Translations under genes and position numbers: made by a program
Shown here: in pieces, positions 1 through 5,746 of the stretch
Layout: each line of letters starts with the position of its first letter
Numbering within the stretch: position 1 is the first letter of the stretch
Assembly: GCA_964393895.1 (NCBI GenBank)
Contig: CAYMWP010000176.1
Location: forward strand, 1-8,122
Reading direction: 5' to 3'
From: B4-G1 sp964393895
GTDB taxonomy: Bacteria > Chloroflexota > Anaerolineae > B4-G1
Length of the DNA: 8,122 bases
Notes under the pieces: generated by a model
Databases searched by the model: none
What the model was told of the DNA's origin: nothing
Seen by the model: only the letters and a program-made list of their open reading frames with translations

Positions 1-26
1 AAGCTGATTAACGAAGCTAGGGTATG

Positions 27-40
27 AGGACAGGTGTCCT
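27..40. repeat. Short perfect dyad, unassigned
   Basis: AGGACA and TGTCCT form a perfect inverted repeat separated by two bases (GG). Neither strand has a T-run after it, so it does not look like an intrinsic terminator. It lies downstream of the isoprenoid operon, in the gene-free left edge (1-101). It could be an operator for a gene beyond the window or chance. Confidence 0.3.
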
Positions 41-101
41 AAACGAAACACACCCGAATCACATATATTGGGCTGGGGCGTGAGCCGGAAGTCGTTCCGA
101 C

Positions 102-521
102 CTACTCGCCGATGATTTTCACCAGGACGCGTTTTCTGCGGCCGCCATCGAACTCACCGTAAAAGATCTGCTCCCACGGGCCAAAATCTAGCCGTCCATC
201 TGTGACCGCGACGACGACCTCGCGCCCCATCACTTGCCTCTTTAGGTGAGCGTCACCGTTGTCCTCTCCGGTGCGGTTGTGGCGATAACGGCTGACCGGC
301 TCGTGAGGGGCCAACCCCTCCAACCAGTCCTCGTAATCCGCGTGCAAGCCCCGCTCATCGTCGTTGATGAACACACTGGCTGTGATGTGCATCGCATTTA
401 CGAGGACCAATCCCTCGTGTACGCCGCTTTCGCGCAAGCAAACTTTGACCTGGGGCGTGATGTTGATAAAGGCCCGCCGTCCGGGAACGTTGAACCAAAG
501 TTCTTGTCTATAACTCTTCAT
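102..521 (-). CDS. yjbQ: YjbQ / UPF0047 family protein
   Basis: A 139-residue protein, matching the usual 130-140 residues of the YjbQ (UPF0047) family. Some members have been reported to have weak thiamine-phosphate synthase activity; the true cellular role is unsettled. Family signatures are clear: HITASVFINDDE at residues 45-56, YRHNRTGEDNGDAHLK at 79-94, a DGRLDFG stretch at 108-114, W116, and EFDGGRRKR at 123-131. His45, His81 and His92 are the likely conserved ligands. No signal peptide or membrane segment is seen, so it is probably cytoplasmic. I chose the ATG at 521 because AGGAGG lies at 535-540 and the family N-terminus begins here. An in-frame GTG at 545 would overlap the upstream stop and add eight residues (MRGGKWGI) unlike the family. 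It is the last gene of the isoprenoid operon, 20 bases after the prenyl synthase. Confidence 0.93.
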   Translation of the reverse strand: MKSYRQELWFNVPGRRAFINITPQVKVCLRESGVHEGLVLVNAMHITASVFINDDERGLHADYEDWLEGLAPHEPVSRYRHNRTGEDNGDAHLKRQVMGREVVVAVTDGRLDFGPWEQIFYGEFDGGRRKRVLVKIIGE

Positions 522-534
522 AATACCCCACTTC

Positions 535-540
535 CCTCCT
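535..540 (-). promoter_or_regulatory. Ribosome binding site of the YjbQ gene
   Basis: AGGAGG on the minus strand, 13 bases before the ATG at 519-521. The spacing is on the long side. It supports the ATG over the upstream GTG at 543-545, which would place this site inside the coding region. Confidence 0.6.
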
Positions 541-541
541 C

Positions 542-1561
542 TCACCTTTCCCGGTCGAGGAGCGCCTGCGCCAATTCGTACAGCCCCTGAGCGGCCGGGC
601 CTGACACACTTGCTTCCTCTAGCGCGGTCAACGCTTGGGAGTGATGTTTCAGCATCAATTGCTCCGCGTACTCACGGCTATCAGTTTCTGCCAGCAATTC
701 TGTCGCGCGGTGCACATCGCTCTCCGTAAGGACGTCCTGGGCCAACAATGCGCGCAGTTCACCGCTTTGCTCCAGACCGTGGATGATGGGCAGTGACTTT
801 TTACGGCGGGCGATGTCGGCGCCGGCGGGCTTGCCGGTGACGGTTGGATCTCCCCAAATGCCCAGCACGTCGTCGCGCATCTGAAAGGTCATTCCCATGT
901 GATAACCGAACGCCGCCAGGCGCTGGCGCTGGGAATCGGGAGCGGCAGCGATAGTAGTACCCATCTCACAGGCGCAGGCCGAAAGGGCGGCGGTTTTCCT
1001 TTCGATCATTGCCAAATAGTCCGCGATGGAAACGTCGTCCCGATCCTCGAAACCAATGTCGAGGTACTGGCCGCCGGTAATAGCCACGCAGGTACGGTTC
1101 AGGGAATGCAGGGCTTCTACGACTGTCGTGATGGGCACGCCTCGCTCGGAAAGTCGTAGCAGAGCCAATTGGGCCAGGGCAAAGAGCGTATCCCCGGCAT
1201 TGATGGCTTGAGCTTCTCCCCACAATACCCAGACAGTAGTACGGCCACGGCGGGTTCTATCTTGATCTTCGATGTCGTCGTGGATGAGGGTGAAGTTGTG
1301 CATCAGTTCGACAGAGGATGCGGCGGGCAAGGCTTGCTCCCAATCAGCGCCGCAAGCTTCACACGTCAGCAGGCAGAGCAGGGGGCGTATGCGCTTGCCA
1401 GTTCGGGCCTGACAGGGATTGAAGTCAGCATCGGCCCATCCCATGTGATAGCGCAGCATACCAAAGAGATCAGCGTGACGCGGGTCAGCGGTCTGGACGA
1501 CGGCACGCATTTCTTCTTCGACCTCGGGCAAGTAGCGGGCAAGCAATGTTTCGAGTGACAT
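542..1561 (-). CDS. Polyprenyl diphosphate synthase, probably geranylgeranyl-type
   Basis: A 339-residue trans-prenyltransferase that condenses isopentenyl diphosphate with an allylic diphosphate. Seen in order: the IPP-binding GKRIRP (55-60), the first Asp-rich motif DDIED (95-99) with DQD following, GGQ (163-165), KT (189-190), and the second Asp-rich region FQMRDDVLG (226-234) followed by GD and GK. All catalytic landmarks are intact. The first motif is the short DDxxD without the two-residue insertion of typical bacterial farnesyl synthases. The residue five before it is Phe90 and the fourth is Thr91. In the known family rules an aromatic at -5 limits chain length, which resembles archaeal-type GGPP synthases, so I infer a C20 product; C15 is possible. 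It is third in the operon, 43 bases after the DUF116 gene. No strong Shine-Dalgarno site lies at normal spacing (GGAG is 13 bases upstream), so translation may depend partly on the upstream gene. Confidence 0.93.
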   Translation of the reverse strand: MSLETLLARYLPEVEEEMRAVVQTADPRHADLFGMLRYHMGWADADFNPCQARTGKRIRPLLCLLTCEACGADWEQALPAASSVELMHNFTLIHDDIEDQDRTRRGRTTVWVLWGEAQAINAGDTLFALAQLALLRLSERGVPITTVVEALHSLNRTCVAITGGQYLDIGFEDRDDVSIADYLAMIERKTAALSACACEMGTTIAAAPDSQRQRLAAFGYHMGMTFQMRDDVLGIWGDPTVTGKPAGADIARRKKSLPIIHGLEQSGELRALLAQDVLTESDVHRATELLAETDSREYAEQLMLKHHSQALTALEEASVSGPAAQGLYELAQALLDRER

Positions 1562-1604
1562 TTAGGGTATGCGTCTCCAACGAGTTGCCGCGATGCACGA
1601 GCGG

Positions 1605-2069
1605 CTATGGCTCTTCAGCCCCATTGCGACTAAAGATAACCGCCCGGGCCATCTCGACATCTACCTCCGTGTCCACGCAGCCATCCCGCAACAACGGCAC
1701 CACGGCCACAGGCGGCGGCTCGTTCTCCCACTTGATTTCGGCGACGGCCTCCAGTCCCTCTTCGAGCTCTTTATCACAGGCTACTGCAACCACGCCAGCC
1801 GGTTGCTGCTCGGCCAGGAACCGCACGGCCAAGCGTCCGCCAGGAGCAACACACACTCCCTTGTAGCCGGCCTCGGCGGCGGCGACGCGCAACTGGTAAA
1901 CTGCGCAATCCACGAGGGTGCATCCCGTACAATCCAATCCCTGTTTGGTCATCCTGCCCGGGCAGTCTTGGCTGGGTCGGAGGCAGTGTGGGAGCAACAA
2001 CACTCGCTCGCCATAAGGCACGTTTTCCACGACGCTGCTGGTAAAAGTCTGTTCTGTCTCATCTTTCAT
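1605..2069 (-). CDS. DUF116 family cysteine-rich protein
   Basis: A 154-residue protein that I assign to the DUF116 family, whose biochemical function is not established to my knowledge. The N-terminal half has the characteristic run LPHCLRP (26-32), DCPG (35-38), GLDCTGC (44-50) and VDC (53-55). That gives Cys29, Cys36, Cys47, Cys50 and Cys55, with more at 73, 98 and 131, a pattern that suggests a metal or iron-sulfur site. The C-terminal half alternates hydrophobic strands (GVVAVACDKELEEGLEAV, 92-109) with helices, like a small alpha/beta domain. No signal peptide or membrane segment is evident. The ATG at 2069 is chosen because GAGGA lies seven bases upstream; a TTG at 2102 would add eleven unlikely residues. 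It lies between IPP isomerase (70 bases upstream) and the prenyl synthase (43 bases downstream), so it is probably made with them. Whether it acts on isoprenoids is unknown. Confidence 0.85.
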   Translation of the reverse strand: MKDETEQTFTSSVVENVPYGERVLLLPHCLRPSQDCPGRMTKQGLDCTGCTLVDCAVYQLRVAAAEAGYKGVCVAPGGRLAVRFLAEQQPAGVVAVACDKELEEGLEAVAEIKWENEPPPVAVVPLLRDGCVDTEVDVEMARAVIFSRNGAEEP

Positions 2070-2076
2070 ATTCTTA

Positions 2077-2081
2077 TCCTC
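2077..2081 (-). promoter_or_regulatory. Ribosome binding site deciding the DUF116 start
   Basis: GAGGA on the minus strand, seven bases before the ATG at 2067-2069. Its spacing is ideal, and it is the main reason to prefer this ATG over the TTG at 2100-2102. Confidence 0.7.
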
Positions 2082-2139
2082 GAGTACCGGGTAGGCAGGC
2101 AATCTACTCGTAGAACAAAACCCTCAATGGCAGCCCCAG

Positions 2140-3168
2140 TTACGTTGCTGCGGGGACCAAAGGGGTGCGTTGCAGGTTCTGGATGTCGGCTGCCCCGGCA
2201 GCGAACATGGCGACACGCAACTGGGTAACCAGCACTGTTACGAGATCAGTCACAGCCTCGATAGATTTGCTAGCGGTATGCAAAAAGGGCCCGGCCGCTC
2301 CACACGCGGTCGCGCCGAGCGCGATGGATTTGGCTATCTGAATGCCGTCCCGGATGCCGCCGCTGGCGATAGTCAGCAGCTCTGGCGCACCTCGCAGAGC
2401 CATCAGTAAGCTTTCGGCCGTCGGTATGCCCCAATCAGCAAAGGCTGCTGCCACCTGGCGCTGAAGCTCGTCTTTGGCGCGATACATCTCCACCTGGCTC
2501 CACGAACTGCCACCGGCTCCGGCGACGTCAATCGCCGCCACGCCAACGCTCGCCAGTCGGCGCGCCACCCATTCCGAAATACCCCATCCCACCTCTTTGA
2601 CGATCACCGGCACCTCCAGCGTTCGGCAGACCGCCCCGATATTGTCCAGCAACCCGGCGAAGCGGGTGTTCCCTTCAGGCTGGAGTGCCTCCTGCAGCGG
2701 GTTGAGATGCAGGATGAGACCGTCCGCTTCTACCATCTCGACGGCGCGGCGACATTCGTCGGGACCATATCCATAGTTAAGTTGCACCGCGCCCAGGTTG
2801 GCCAGAAGCAGGATGTCGGGGGCAACTTGACGCACCCGGTAGGTATCCGCCAGGGCAGGGTTTTCGATAGCGGCGCGCTGCGAGCCAAGTCCCATCCCAA
2901 TGCCGGCAGACTGGGCGGCTTCCGCCAACCGCCGGTTGATCTTCCAGGCTTCGGGCGTGCCGCCCGTCATCGAAGAGATAATGAGCGGGGCCGCCAACCG
3001 TTTGCCCAACAATGTGACGGAAGTGTCCACGTCCTCGAGATCAAGGTCCGGCATCGCGCAGTGGGTAAAGCGATAGCGTTCCAGTCCGGTAGAGACGTGT
3101 TTAAAGCCGACGTCCTCCTCCAAGTTGATGCGGATATGATCGGATTTGCGCTGCTGATGTTGTGGCAT
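2140..3168 (-). CDS. fni: Type 2 isopentenyl-diphosphate delta-isomerase (FMN, NADPH-dependent)
   Basis: Interconverts isopentenyl and dimethylallyl diphosphate, supplying the allylic starter for the prenyl synthase two genes downstream. At 342 residues it has the normal family length and a TIM-barrel layout. Visible signatures: RKSDHI (7-12), the FMN-region MTGG (67-70), GLGSQR (93-98), HLNPLQE (154-160; Gln159 and Glu160 match the family's catalytic Gln and Mg-binding Glu), KEVGWG (191-196), the phosphate-binding AGAGG (216-220) and SGGIRDG (269-275), and GAAGPFL (290-296). This is the flavin type (Fni, Idi-2), unrelated to the Nudix-type Idi-1. It is common in archaea and in bacteria that use the mevalonate route, though not restricted to them. 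The start is fixed by the N-terminal motif and by an in-frame stop just upstream. It heads the operon and has a strong promoter 53 bases upstream. Confidence 0.97.
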   Translation of the reverse strand: MPQHQQRKSDHIRINLEEDVGFKHVSTGLERYRFTHCAMPDLDLEDVDTSVTLLGKRLAAPLIISSMTGGTPEAWKINRRLAEAAQSAGIGMGLGSQRAAIENPALADTYRVRQVAPDILLLANLGAVQLNYGYGPDECRRAVEMVEADGLILHLNPLQEALQPEGNTRFAGLLDNIGAVCRTLEVPVIVKEVGWGISEWVARRLASVGVAAIDVAGAGGSSWSQVEMYRAKDELQRQVAAAFADWGIPTAESLLMALRGAPELLTIASGGIRDGIQIAKSIALGATACGAAGPFLHTASKSIEAVTDLVTVLVTQLRVAMFAAGAADIQNLQRTPLVPAAT

Positions 3169-3170
3169 GT

Positions 3171-3176
3171 TCTCCT
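3171..3176 (-). promoter_or_regulatory. Ribosome binding site of fni, unusually close
   Basis: AGGAGA on the minus strand. Only three bases separate AGGAG from the ATG at 3166-3168, closer than the usual 5-9. The start is still secure because RKSDHI follows six residues in and a stop codon (TAG) lies in frame nine bases upstream. The short spacing may lower translation. Confidence 0.65.
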
Positions 3177-3220
3177 AACGTAACCTTAGATGCTCTCCGG
3201 TGTTACTTACGCTAGAAGGT

Positions 3221-3249
3221 ATGATACCCGCAGTGAGGTTGGTTGTCAA
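3221..3249 (-). promoter_or_regulatory. Sigma70-type promoter for the isoprenoid operon
   Basis: On the minus strand a perfect TTGACA (3249-3244) is followed after 17 bases by TATCAT (3226-3221), five of six matches to TATAAT. Transcription would start near 3214 and give a leader of about 46 bases before fni. Confidence 0.75.
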
Positions 3250-3272
3250 ATCGCTCCCGACCAGTTTGACAA
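3243..3272. repeat. 8-bp inverted repeat spanning both -35 boxes
   Basis: TTGTCAAA (3243-3250) and TTTGACAA (3265-3272) are perfect reverse complements separated by 14 bases. Six of the eight bases in each arm are the -35 box of one of the two divergent promoters, and the match extends past the boxes. It may be a regulator operator or simply follow from two facing -35 boxes. Confidence 0.7.
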
Positions 3273-3293
3273 ACTCATATCTGTGAGTAGAAT
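3266..3293 (+). promoter_or_regulatory. Sigma70-type promoter for acpP
   Basis: A perfect TTGACA (3266-3271), a 16-base spacer, then TAGAAT (3288-3293), five of six matches to TATAAT. The expected start near 3300 leaves a leader of about 32 bases carrying AAAGGAGGT at 3317-3325, eight bases before the ATG. Both transcription and translation signals are strong, as expected for an abundant protein. Confidence 0.8.
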
Positions 3294-3332
3294 ATCGTTA
3301 TTGCCAGATAAAAATCAAAGGAGGTAAAGCCA

Positions 3333-3572
3333 ATGGCGACGACGATGGAACGACTAGTAGGAATCATAGTTGACCTGTTGGGGGTGGAGCCGGAGCGGGT
3401 CACGCCGGACGCCCGCTTTCGCGAGGACCTGGAGGCAGACTCGCTCGACCTCGTTGAACTGATTATGGCGTTAGAGGAAGAGTTCGACGGCGAGATCTCT
3501 GACGACGAAGCTCAACAGATCAAGACCGTCGGCGAGGCGGTGGCCTACGTAGAAGAGCGCATGATGGGATGA
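3333..3572 (+). CDS. acpP: Acyl carrier protein
   Basis: A 79-residue acidic acyl carrier protein, the normal length for the AcpP family. It carries growing acyl chains on a 4'-phosphopantetheine arm attached to Ser37 in the motif EADSLDLVEL (34-43). The rest is typical: LLGV near residue 15, the acidic recognition helix after Ser37 (ELIMALEEEF, 42-51), EISDDEAQQIKTVGEAVAYVEE for helices III-IV, and no extra domain. The close match to fatty-acid-synthesis ACPs suggests the housekeeping role rather than a polyketide carrier, but no other fatty-acid gene lies in the window to prove it. The start is fixed by the AAAGGAGGT ribosome site. The gene has its own promoter and terminator and so is a single-gene unit, divergent from the isoprenoid operon and convergent with the glycosyltransferase operon. 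Confidence 0.97.
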   Translation: MATTMERLVGIIVDLLGVEPERVTPDARFREDLEADSLDLVELIMALEEEFDGEISDDEAQQIKTVGEAVAYVEERMMG

Positions 3573-3606
3573 CGCGCCGGTTCTACACAAGTTGATGCGC
3601 GGCATT

Positions 3607-3640
3607 GGGCTATCGGCGCTTGCCGGTAGCCTTTTGCTTG
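3607..3640 (+). terminator. Intrinsic terminator after acpP
   Basis: GGCTATCGGC (3608-3617) pairs with GCCGGTAGCC (3622-3631) as a 10-bp stem with one G-T wobble and a four-base loop, followed by TTTT (3632-3635) and GCTT. It begins about 35 bases after the acpP stop. The T-run is only on the plus strand, so it serves acpP and not the converging operon. Confidence 0.85.
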
Positions 3641-3728
3641 GCTGCGGGCTTGGGTCAGAGGCCTCGCCCAACTGGTGAGGGGAACCCTCGTCGCATCTGG
3701 AGCCGTTCCCGGAATACGCTTGGCGAAT

Positions 3729-4742
3729 CTATGCCGTGTCTACCGATGCGTACAGCCGCCTATATGCTTCTATCAGCACGTCATGCGAAAAATTCCGCTG
3801 TCCCACTCGGAGCGCTGCCGCCTGGCGCATTTCATAGTTCGCTTCTAACCGCGCCAGCGCCGCCAGCACTCCCTTGGAACTGACCGCCTCCACTACCTGC
3901 CCGCAGCCCGCTCGCTCCACGTAATCCGCCAGCGGCAGGGCGCGGCTGACCAGTACAGGCCGTCCGGCCGCCAGCGCCTCCAGTAACGAGTGGGGAAACG
4001 CTTTGACCAGCGTGGCATCTTCCGCCAGCACCACGGCTGCGTGAACTTTTGCCAGCACCTCGTTCACGTCCGCCCGCTGGTTGATCACCTCCACCCGCGC
4101 CTGCAACCCGCGCTCTGTAACCCGCGCTTGCATCTCGTCGTACAACAGACCGCGCCACAAAAAGATCAATCTCAAGTCCGGGCGAGCCTCGGCTGCCGCC
4201 AGCAGCGCCTCGACTCCCTTGCTGCGGAACTGGGGCTCGCTCCACGGCGCCGACCCGACCATTAGCGTGAAGCCGGGTGCGGCGGGCAGCGGGGCTGGGC
4301 TGAAGCGCGAGGCATCAATCCCAGGCTGGATGACGTGTACGTTCTTCAGTCCCCAACCTTGCAATGTCGCCCGGTCGCGCCCGTTGCTGACGACGATGGC
4401 TGCCAGTCGCCCCAAACTCTCGAGGTTGCCGGGCCGCCGTGACCGCAGTCCAGCCGTGACCGAGTAGATGATGGGACGTCGTAGCCAGCGCAGGTAGGGG
4501 AAGTAGAACGGGTGCGAGTTATAGACGTGGTGCAATTGCGCGGTCGCCTCGCGCCGGCGCAGGTATGACAGACGATGCAGACCGTACAATCGCTCCGGGT
4601 AGAGGGAGCCAGGCCGGCGGGCCGGGTTCAGGCAGACGATCTGGCCGCCAAATCGCGCTCGCAGGGCCTCGACCTCTTGTACTATGGCATCCAGCGCGGG
4701 CTGGGCCGGGCGGGGGATCGTCAGGTGGTAGAGGATGGCCAT
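3729..4742 (-). CDS. GT-B glycosyltransferase, family 4-like
   Basis: A 337-residue glycosyltransferase with two Rossmann-like halves, predicted to move a sugar from a nucleotide donor to a glycan or lipid acceptor. The C-terminal half carries the typical features: VIQPGID (137-143) at the domain link, VGSAPWSEPQFRSKGVEALL (162-181), and the donor-site run FPHSLLEALAAGRPVLVS (249-266). In family 4 the donor site often follows E-x7-E; here the second Glu is Glu255 but the first position is Lys247. The N-terminal half holds HHVYNSHPFYFPYLRWLRRP (71-90), a basic-aromatic patch that may face the membrane or acceptor. The ATG at 4742 lies two bases after the methyltransferase stop and begins a good first strand (MAILYHLTIP). 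A GTG two codons upstream, overlapping that stop, is an alternative. There is no clear Shine-Dalgarno site, so translation is probably coupled. It is the last gene of its operon, and the acceptor cannot be told. Confidence 0.88.
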   Translation of the reverse strand: MAILYHLTIPRPAQPALDAIVQEVEALRARFGGQIVCLNPARRPGSLYPERLYGLHRLSYLRRREATAQLHHVYNSHPFYFPYLRWLRRPIIYSVTAGLRSRRPGNLESLGRLAAIVVSNGRDRATLQGWGLKNVHVIQPGIDASRFSPAPLPAAPGFTLMVGSAPWSEPQFRSKGVEALLAAAEARPDLRLIFLWRGLLYDEMQARVTERGLQARVEVINQRADVNEVLAKVHAAVVLAEDATLVKAFPHSLLEALAAGRPVLVSRALPLADYVERAGCGQVVEAVSSKGVLAALARLEANYEMRQAAALRVGQRNFSHDVLIEAYRRLYASVDTA

Positions 4743-4744
4743 GG

Positions 4745-5746
4745 TCACGGCGCCGGCGGCTTGCACACGAGTAGAGCAAAGTCGCTCTGGATGTCGCCCA
4801 GTTCCAGCAGTGTATCCTCTACCTGGAAGCACAATTCGAGTAGACGGCGCGCCTCCTCGTCCTTTTCATGCCCGTCGTCGTCCAAAAAGTTGTGGGCGAT
4901 GTCGTTAAAGAGCGGGTGGATGATGGTGCCGCCGTAATCCTTTCGCTCCACGATCTCAAAGTGGCGTTCCAGCAGCGGCACGATGCGGGCCGACTCGACC
5001 GCCTCCGATGGATCGCCCATTATCATGCTCAAGCGGCTGGGCCTGTAGACTCGCGTCTTGATTCTGCCGTTGCTCCAGCGCCGCCGGTACGCGGGCGGCA
5101 AGATCGCGAGCACGCCGTTGATAGCCTCCAACTGGCGGTCGGCCCACTGGAAGCGAGTGGGACCGACGAACTCGCTGGCGACCAGGTAGCCGGCCGGCTT
5201 GAGGGCGCGCCGAATCTTGAGCAACAGTGCCTCCAGCGGCGTAAAGTGATGGAGCGATTGATCCACAAAGGCGACGTCGTAGTGTGCTGCGGGCCAGTCC
5301 ACCCGGTAGACGTCGGCGGCGTGAAAATGAGCCTCCGGCCGCCCGGCCGCCCGGGCCTGCGAGCGGGCCTGGGCGATGCGCGGGGCCGAGATGTCGTAGC
5401 CGTCCAACCGGGCATAACGACAAAGGCTGGCCCAGCGCAACTCTTTCTCGCCAGTGCCGCAGCCCAACGATAGGCCGTGGAGTGGCTGTAGTGGCGCTAG
5501 ATAGGTCTGGGAGACGTAGACCGGGTATTCGAGGTCGGGATCGCCCGTGATGAGCCGGTTGGCCCGGCGACGGACGGCCGGGATGCTCCAAACGTAGCTG
5601 GGCGGCCCTGCGACCTGCTCCCAGGTGGCCTTGACCGCCGCCTCACTGCCGCGCACCAACCGCTTGAGCGTGCGCCAGATTGAGCCTGTGCGCAGGCCGT
5701 TGACGAGAAAGTCCAAATCCTGCCGGTTGACCAGGTTATTGAACAT
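4745..5746 (-). CDS. Class I SAM-dependent methyltransferase
   Basis: A 333-residue protein with a central class I methyltransferase fold. Motif I is LSLGCGTGE (92-100), the acidic end of the second strand is Asp118 in GYDIS, then HAADV (142-146), DQSLHHF (162-168) as motif IV/post-IV, and LKPAGYLV (182-189). About 85 residues precede the fold, with Trp, Arg and Pro, and about 130 follow it. The tail includes RKDYGGTIIHPLFNDIAHNF (268-287), an acidic run DDDGHEKDEE (289-298), and an ending with DFALLV. Such long flanks suit a dedicated substrate-binding lid. It lies between two glycosyltransferase genes, overlapping the first by 11 bases and 2 bases from the next, so I infer that it methylates a sugar or the lipid-linked product of these enzymes. 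The Asp-rich flank and context do not fix O- versus N-methylation. No membrane segment is seen. Confidence 0.87.
   Translation of the reverse strand: MFNNLVNRQDLDFLVNGLRTGSIWRTLKRLVRGSEAAVKATWEQVAGPPSYVWSIPAVRRRANRLITGDPDLEYPVYVSQTYLAPLQPLHGLSLGCGTGEKELRWASLCRYARLDGYDISAPRIAQARSQARAAGRPEAHFHAADVYRVDWPAAHYDVAFVDQSLHHFTPLEALLLKIRRALKPAGYLVASEFVGPTRFQWADRQLEAINGVLAILPPAYRRRWSNGRIKTRVYRPSRLSMIMGDPSEAVESARIVPLLERHFEIVERKDYGGTIIHPLFNDIAHNFLDDDGHEKDEEARRLLELCFQVEDTLLELGDIQSDFALLVCKPPAP

Noticed and set aside
86..99. Small hairpin CGGAA/TTCCG just after the YjbQ stop
   Set aside because: The stem is only 5 bp with no T-run on the minus strand, so it is too weak to call the operon terminator. No other convincing terminator is seen in 1-101.
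1569..2228. A 219-codon open frame on the plus strand
   Set aside because: It is antisense to the DUF116 gene and the end of fni, both of which show family motifs and good ribosome sites. No motif is visible in its translation.
3677..3710. Short inverted repeats (GAGGG/CCCTC and GGGAAC/GTTCCC) downstream of the GT4-like gene
   Set aside because: The stems are short and compete with each other, and no T-run follows on the minus strand. They do not support a terminator for the glycosyltransferase operon.
4956..5591. A 211-codon open frame on the minus strand in another frame
   Set aside because: It lies within the methyltransferase gene in a shifted frame and is rich in Arg, Pro and Gly, typical of a shadow frame. 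The methyltransferase motifs are in the other frame.
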